Positions 61,408 to 64,000 of a stretch of 64,000 bases of DNA are shown piece after piece. Location: NCBI RefSeq assembly GCF_002257665.1, contig NZ_MQWB01000001.1, forward strand, positions 618,502 through 682,501, read 5' to 3'. Positions within the stretch are counted from its first letter, which is position 1. Each line of letters begins with the position of its first letter. The DNA is from Rubricoccus marinus (lineage in GTDB: Bacteria > Bacteroidota > Rhodothermia > Rhodothermales > Rubricoccaceae). A program made the translations under genes and the position numbers. The notes beneath the pieces were generated by a model. The model was not told where the DNA came from. It worked only from the letters and a program-made list of their open reading frames with translations, and ran no database searches.

Positions 61408-63333
61408 TCATCGTTCGCCGATGAGCCGCTTCAGTTCTTCGATGCGCCGGACGGTCGCTTCGCGATCCAGCCCGCGGAAACGCTCCGGCAGCATCGAGCG
61501 GCTTGTGCACTCCATGACTGCCACGAGGTTTTGAAGCTCTACCTGCAGCGGGTAGGTGGGAGGCACGAAGTCTTCCACGACGGCTGCGAGCACCTCGCCT
61601 GAGACCGTGCCCTCTTCTGCTTCGGCGGGGGAGGGTTTTTTCGGGGCCGGCTCGGCGGGCGCCGCCTCTGGCGCTGCCCCGTCGCCGCCGGGCGCCGCGT
61701 TATCGGTCGGCTCCGCGCCAGAGGCCTCGGCCGCTGGCGTCGCCGCAGCGGCGTCGCCGTTGTCGGCCGCGAGGAACTCGGCGAGGTCCGTGGTGGCCCT
61801 GAACTTGGCGCGCGTGAGAAGCGCCTCCATGTCGGCGCCGGAATAGGTCCGTTCCCCATCGAGCAGGGCGTCGGGCACGTCGGACAGGGCGACTCTGACG
61901 CCGGTTTTCTTCATCATGACCTCCAGCAGCTCCACGCGGTCCTCGCGCGTGGACGGATAGAAGAGGCCGATGTGCTCCTCGGCGCGACCCTGCCGCTTGA
62001 GGTCGACCGGCATGAGGTCCGGCCGGGCCGTCACGAGGAACCAGATGATCTTGCCACGGAAGCGGGTGTCGCTCATCGCCTGCGCGATCTGGCCGAACAC
62101 GCGGCTGGACACGCCGCTGTCGCCAGAGGCGCTGCGGTCGCCGAGCGCGGCGTCGGCCTCGTCGATCATGACCGCGACGGGGTTCATCGCGCGGAGCAGC
62201 GTCAGGATCTTCTCCAGGTTGCCCTCGGTCACGCCCTGCCACTGCGAACGGAAGTTCTTGAGCTTGACCATCGGAATCCCGATCTCGCCCGCGAAGGTGG
62301 TGATCAGGAACGTCTTGCCCGTGCCAACGGGGCCGCTCACGAGGTAGCCCATCGGCATCACGTCGGGGCGGCCCTTGCGGATGGCATCGGCGGCGGCGCG
62401 GAGGTGCGCCTTGGCCTCGCTGTGACCGGCGACCATCTTGAGCGTGTAGTCCGTTTCCACGAACTCCAGCAAGCCATAGGCCTCGGCCTCGATGAGCTCC
62501 TTTTTCTTCTCGCTCAGCGCCTCGAACGTCATGCGGCGCTCGTTCTCGATCACGTCCGCCAGGATCGTGCGGAGCTGCACGTAGCCCAGGCCGGCCGTGT
62601 TCTGCGAGAGCGCCACGGGGGGCACGTCGGAGAGGGCTTCGTACCTCTGGCGCCGGCCGCCGGTGCCGAGGAACGAGTCCAAGAAGCTGCTGCGCTGATC
62701 GGCGTCGGGCAGAGTGATCTCTAACTCGGCGTTGTAGGGGCTCTGGATAAACTGCCGGTTGAGGTCGGTCAGGTTCTCCGTGATGAGCACGAGCGAGAAG
62801 TCGGCTTCCAGCAGGATGGGGTCGTGGGACCACTTCTGGAGGTAGACCAGCGCCGTCCGGTCCTCGGCGGAGTAGCTCGCCGCCTCGGTCATCGGGATGA
62901 TGGTTTCGGCGTAGTCGACGACGACCGCGATGCGCTTGCCGTCGGCGAGCCGCAGGCGGATGTAGTTGTCCAGCAGGGCAAAGACGCGCGCCGGGTCCTT
63001 GGGCATCTTCTTGGCGTACTCCGTGCCGAAGATGGTGTCGTATCCGCTGAGCGCCCGGTTGAAGTCGGCGCGGGAGGCCGGGTCCGCGAAGTGGATGCCG
63101 TGGGAGCGGTCGTAGAACAAGACGACATCGCGGCCCGCGAACAGGTCTTCGGAGAGGAACTGCCGTAGCGGCACGTAAGCCGTCTGGTCCTTCTCGTCGA
63201 TCGTGCGCACCAAGTCCCGCACGTTGCCGTGGAGCACGAACTGGTTGATCGTCTTGGTGAAGTACCGGCGGGCGAGGTTGCGCGCCCACTCGGGGTAGTG
63301 CGCAAGAGGATCAGCAGTCTGGGTGTCGGCCAT
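61408..63333 (-). CDS. AAA+ ATPase with uncharacterised N-terminal domain
   Basis: A 641-residue protein. The first ~310 residues begin WARNLARRYFTKTINQFVLHGNVRDLV and contain VVDYAETIIPM and LVLITENLTDLN, which look like a degenerate P-loop domain. A AAA+ module follows with Walker A SGPVGTGKTFLI near 335, Walker B AVMIDEADAALGD near 388 and RQGRAEEHIGLFYPS, then a helical lid (YSGADMEALLTRAKF). A disordered Ala/Pro/Glu linker holding the only decamer copies precedes a conserved C-terminal segment (MECTSRSMLPERFRGLDREATVRRI). A TATCTTCC box lies at 63364-63357 upstream. Role unknown. Confidence 0.82.
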   Translation of the reverse strand: MADTQTADPLAHYPEWARNLARRYFTKTINQFVLHGNVRDLVRTIDEKDQTAYVPLRQFLSEDLFAGRDVVLFYDRSHGIHFADPASRADFNRALSGYDTIFGTEYAKKMPKDPARVFALLDNYIRLRLADGKRIAVVVDYAETIIPMTEAASYSAEDRTALVYLQKWSHDPILLEADFSLVLITENLTDLNRQFIQSPYNAELEITLPDADQRSSFLDSFLGTGGRRQRYEALSDVPPVALSQNTAGLGYVQLRTILADVIENERRMTFEALSEKKKELIEAEAYGLLEFVETDYTLKMVAGHSEAKAHLRAAADAIRKGRPDVMPMGYLVSGPVGTGKTFLITTFAGEIGIPMVKLKNFRSQWQGVTEGNLEKILTLLRAMNPVAVMIDEADAALGDRSASGDSGVSSRVFGQIAQAMSDTRFRGKIIWFLVTARPDLMPVDLKRQGRAEEHIGLFYPSTREDRVELLEVMMKKTGVRVALSDVPDALLDGERTYSGADMEALLTRAKFRATTDLAEFLAADNGDAAAATPAAEASGAEPTDNAAPGGDGAAPEAAPAEPAPKKPSPAEAEEGTVSGEVLAAVVEDFVPPTYPLQVELQNLVAVMECTSRSMLPERFRGLDREATVRRIEELKRLIGER

Positions 63334-63663
63334 GTCGGGGGCGTGCGGTGCGGGCGGGAAGATACCGGGCGCAAGAGGCAGAGCGGCGCCTCTGGCGGAG
63401 CGCGTGTGTAGACGACGTTTCGCCGGCAGAGATGCCCTAACGGTGTGTGAATCTGGAATTCTTGGACCATAGGCAATACTGACCGGTTGGTAGAGAGCGG
63501 CTACCACCCAACTTGCCCTGATATCTATTCACCGCAAGGGTGGCTGCAGCACTTCTCAACCCACTGCCGCGCAACTGAGCGCGGACGTTTTCCGGGCGCC
63601 TCTGGCGCTGGACCCGGGCCGCACCTCGCGGTCTCCTTTCTCACACAACCCTCTCTTAGTCTC
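63334..63663. other. divergent region before the AAA+ ATPase and a membrane protein
   Basis: A 330-base gap. It carries the minus-strand box TATCTTCC (63357-63364), decamer copies near 63388 and 63600, and the motif TTTCTCACACAACC (63637-63650) directly before the next gene, shared with the leader of the antitoxin-like gene 2.4 kb away. No other gene is supported. Confidence 0.5.
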
Positions 63664-64000
63664 ATGGCCAACATTCCAGTAGAAAAGACCGAATCCGGCG
63701 CCGCTTGGCTCCCGTGGTTGCTCGGCCTTCTCGCCCTCGCCGCCGTCGCGTTCTTCATTTTCCAGGCGATAGACGATCCGGACACCGTCGAGACCGCTGA
63801 GGTGGAAGCCGTGACTCCCCTGGAGCCGGCCGAGCCCATCGACGCGCCTGACGCGACGGGACCGCTGACCGCCGCGATGTTTCTCGCTGCGGACGACGTC
63901 TCGCAGTACGTCGGTGAGAACGTCACCTTTACCGGCCTGCGCGTGATGGAAGTCACGGGCGACAAGACGTTCACCGTCTCCCCCGATGGAAGCGATCAGA
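63664..64000 (+). CDS. membrane-anchored protein, 3' end outside window
   Basis: The first 112 residues are visible. An N-terminal stretch MANIPVEKTESGAAWLPW leads into a single helix LLGLLALAAVAFFIFQAI, then an acidic Pro/Glu-rich linker (EVEAVTPLEPAEPIDAP) and the start of a folded domain (AAMFLAADDVSQYVGENVTF) that may be an OB-like or PRC-like fold. The protein continues past the window. It is divergent from the AAA+ ATPase. Function unknown. Confidence 0.7.
   Translation, partial: MANIPVEKTESGAAWLPWLLGLLALAAVAFFIFQAIDDPDTVETAEVEAVTPLEPAEPIDAPDATGPLTAAMFLAADDVSQYVGENVTFTGLRVMEVTGDKTFTVSPDGSDQ

Overview
The window is about 64 kb of very GC-rich chromosome from a Bacteroidota-related bacterium, most likely a marine member of the Rhodothermota (Rubricoccus/Rubrivirga type). 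This is inferred from the high GC, a type IX secretion (T9SS) C-terminal sorting domain, DUF4783, DUF4342, TIGR02757 and DUF6624 proteins, weak Shine-Dalgarno signals and short TAnnTTyC promoter boxes like the Bacteroidota -7 element. No rRNA, tRNA, CRISPR array, transposase or prophage was seen.

Layout. 1-4.2 kb (minus): copper-handling cluster (small Met/His/Cys-rich secreted protein, DUF3347 lipoprotein, TolC-type outer-membrane protein, multicopper oxidase cut by the window edge). 4.3-6 kb: secreted isoaspartyl peptidase and a membrane protein. 6.1-9.1 kb: hrcA-grpE-dnaJ heat-shock operon. 9.2-11 kb: flavin reductase, TIGR02757 and DUF4342 proteins. 11.4-12.4 kb: two tandem pilin-like proteins. 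12.4-16.2 kb: mannose-1-phosphate guanylyltransferase, DUF6624 protein and a LytS/LytR-type two-component pair. 16.7-33.7 kb: a nucleotide-sugar, polysaccharide and sulfate-activation region (UDP-glucose dehydrogenase, UDP-glucuronate decarboxylase, CysQ, SLC13 transporter, CysD, CysN/C fusion, RfbC, RfbD, WecA-type initiating transferase and a Wlb-like dehydrogenase/aminotransferase/acetyltransferase set). 33.7-38 kb: small membrane protein, TPR protein, LOG-family protein, OmpA lipoprotein and a sugar nucleotidyltransferase. 38-46 kb: MutS2, a CYTH-like protein, a DUF4783 protein and a 1404-residue membrane histidine kinase. 46.3-50.3 kb: three-subunit proton-translocating transhydrogenase, a membrane protein and SSB. 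50.6-58.4 kb: MazG, M1 peptidase and several secreted proteins, including a T9SS cargo with FG-GAP repeats. 58.5-64 kb: PNPOx-like protein, dihydrolipoyl dehydrogenase, a lone EutN/CcmL-type microcompartment vertex protein, a Phd/YefM-type antitoxin without a toxin, an AAA+ ATPase and a truncated membrane-anchored protein.

The strongest unexplained signal is a dispersed decamer, CGCCAGAGGC (reverse complement GCCTCTGGCG). It recurs every few hundred bases across most of the window, inside and between genes, singly and as 18-bp inverted pairs. It leaves recurrent peptides in the proteins (ASGA, APEA, LAPEA, ARG, PLA, LWR, RQR). It behaves like a highly iterated palindrome (HIP1-like) or a DNA-uptake-sequence-like element. 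A second repeat class consists of heptanucleotide tandem repeats of differing sequence, concentrated in gene gaps of the polysaccharide region. A third observation is that several genes have a TAnnTTyC box placed so that transcription would start at or within a base or two of the start codon, which suggests leaderless mRNAs.
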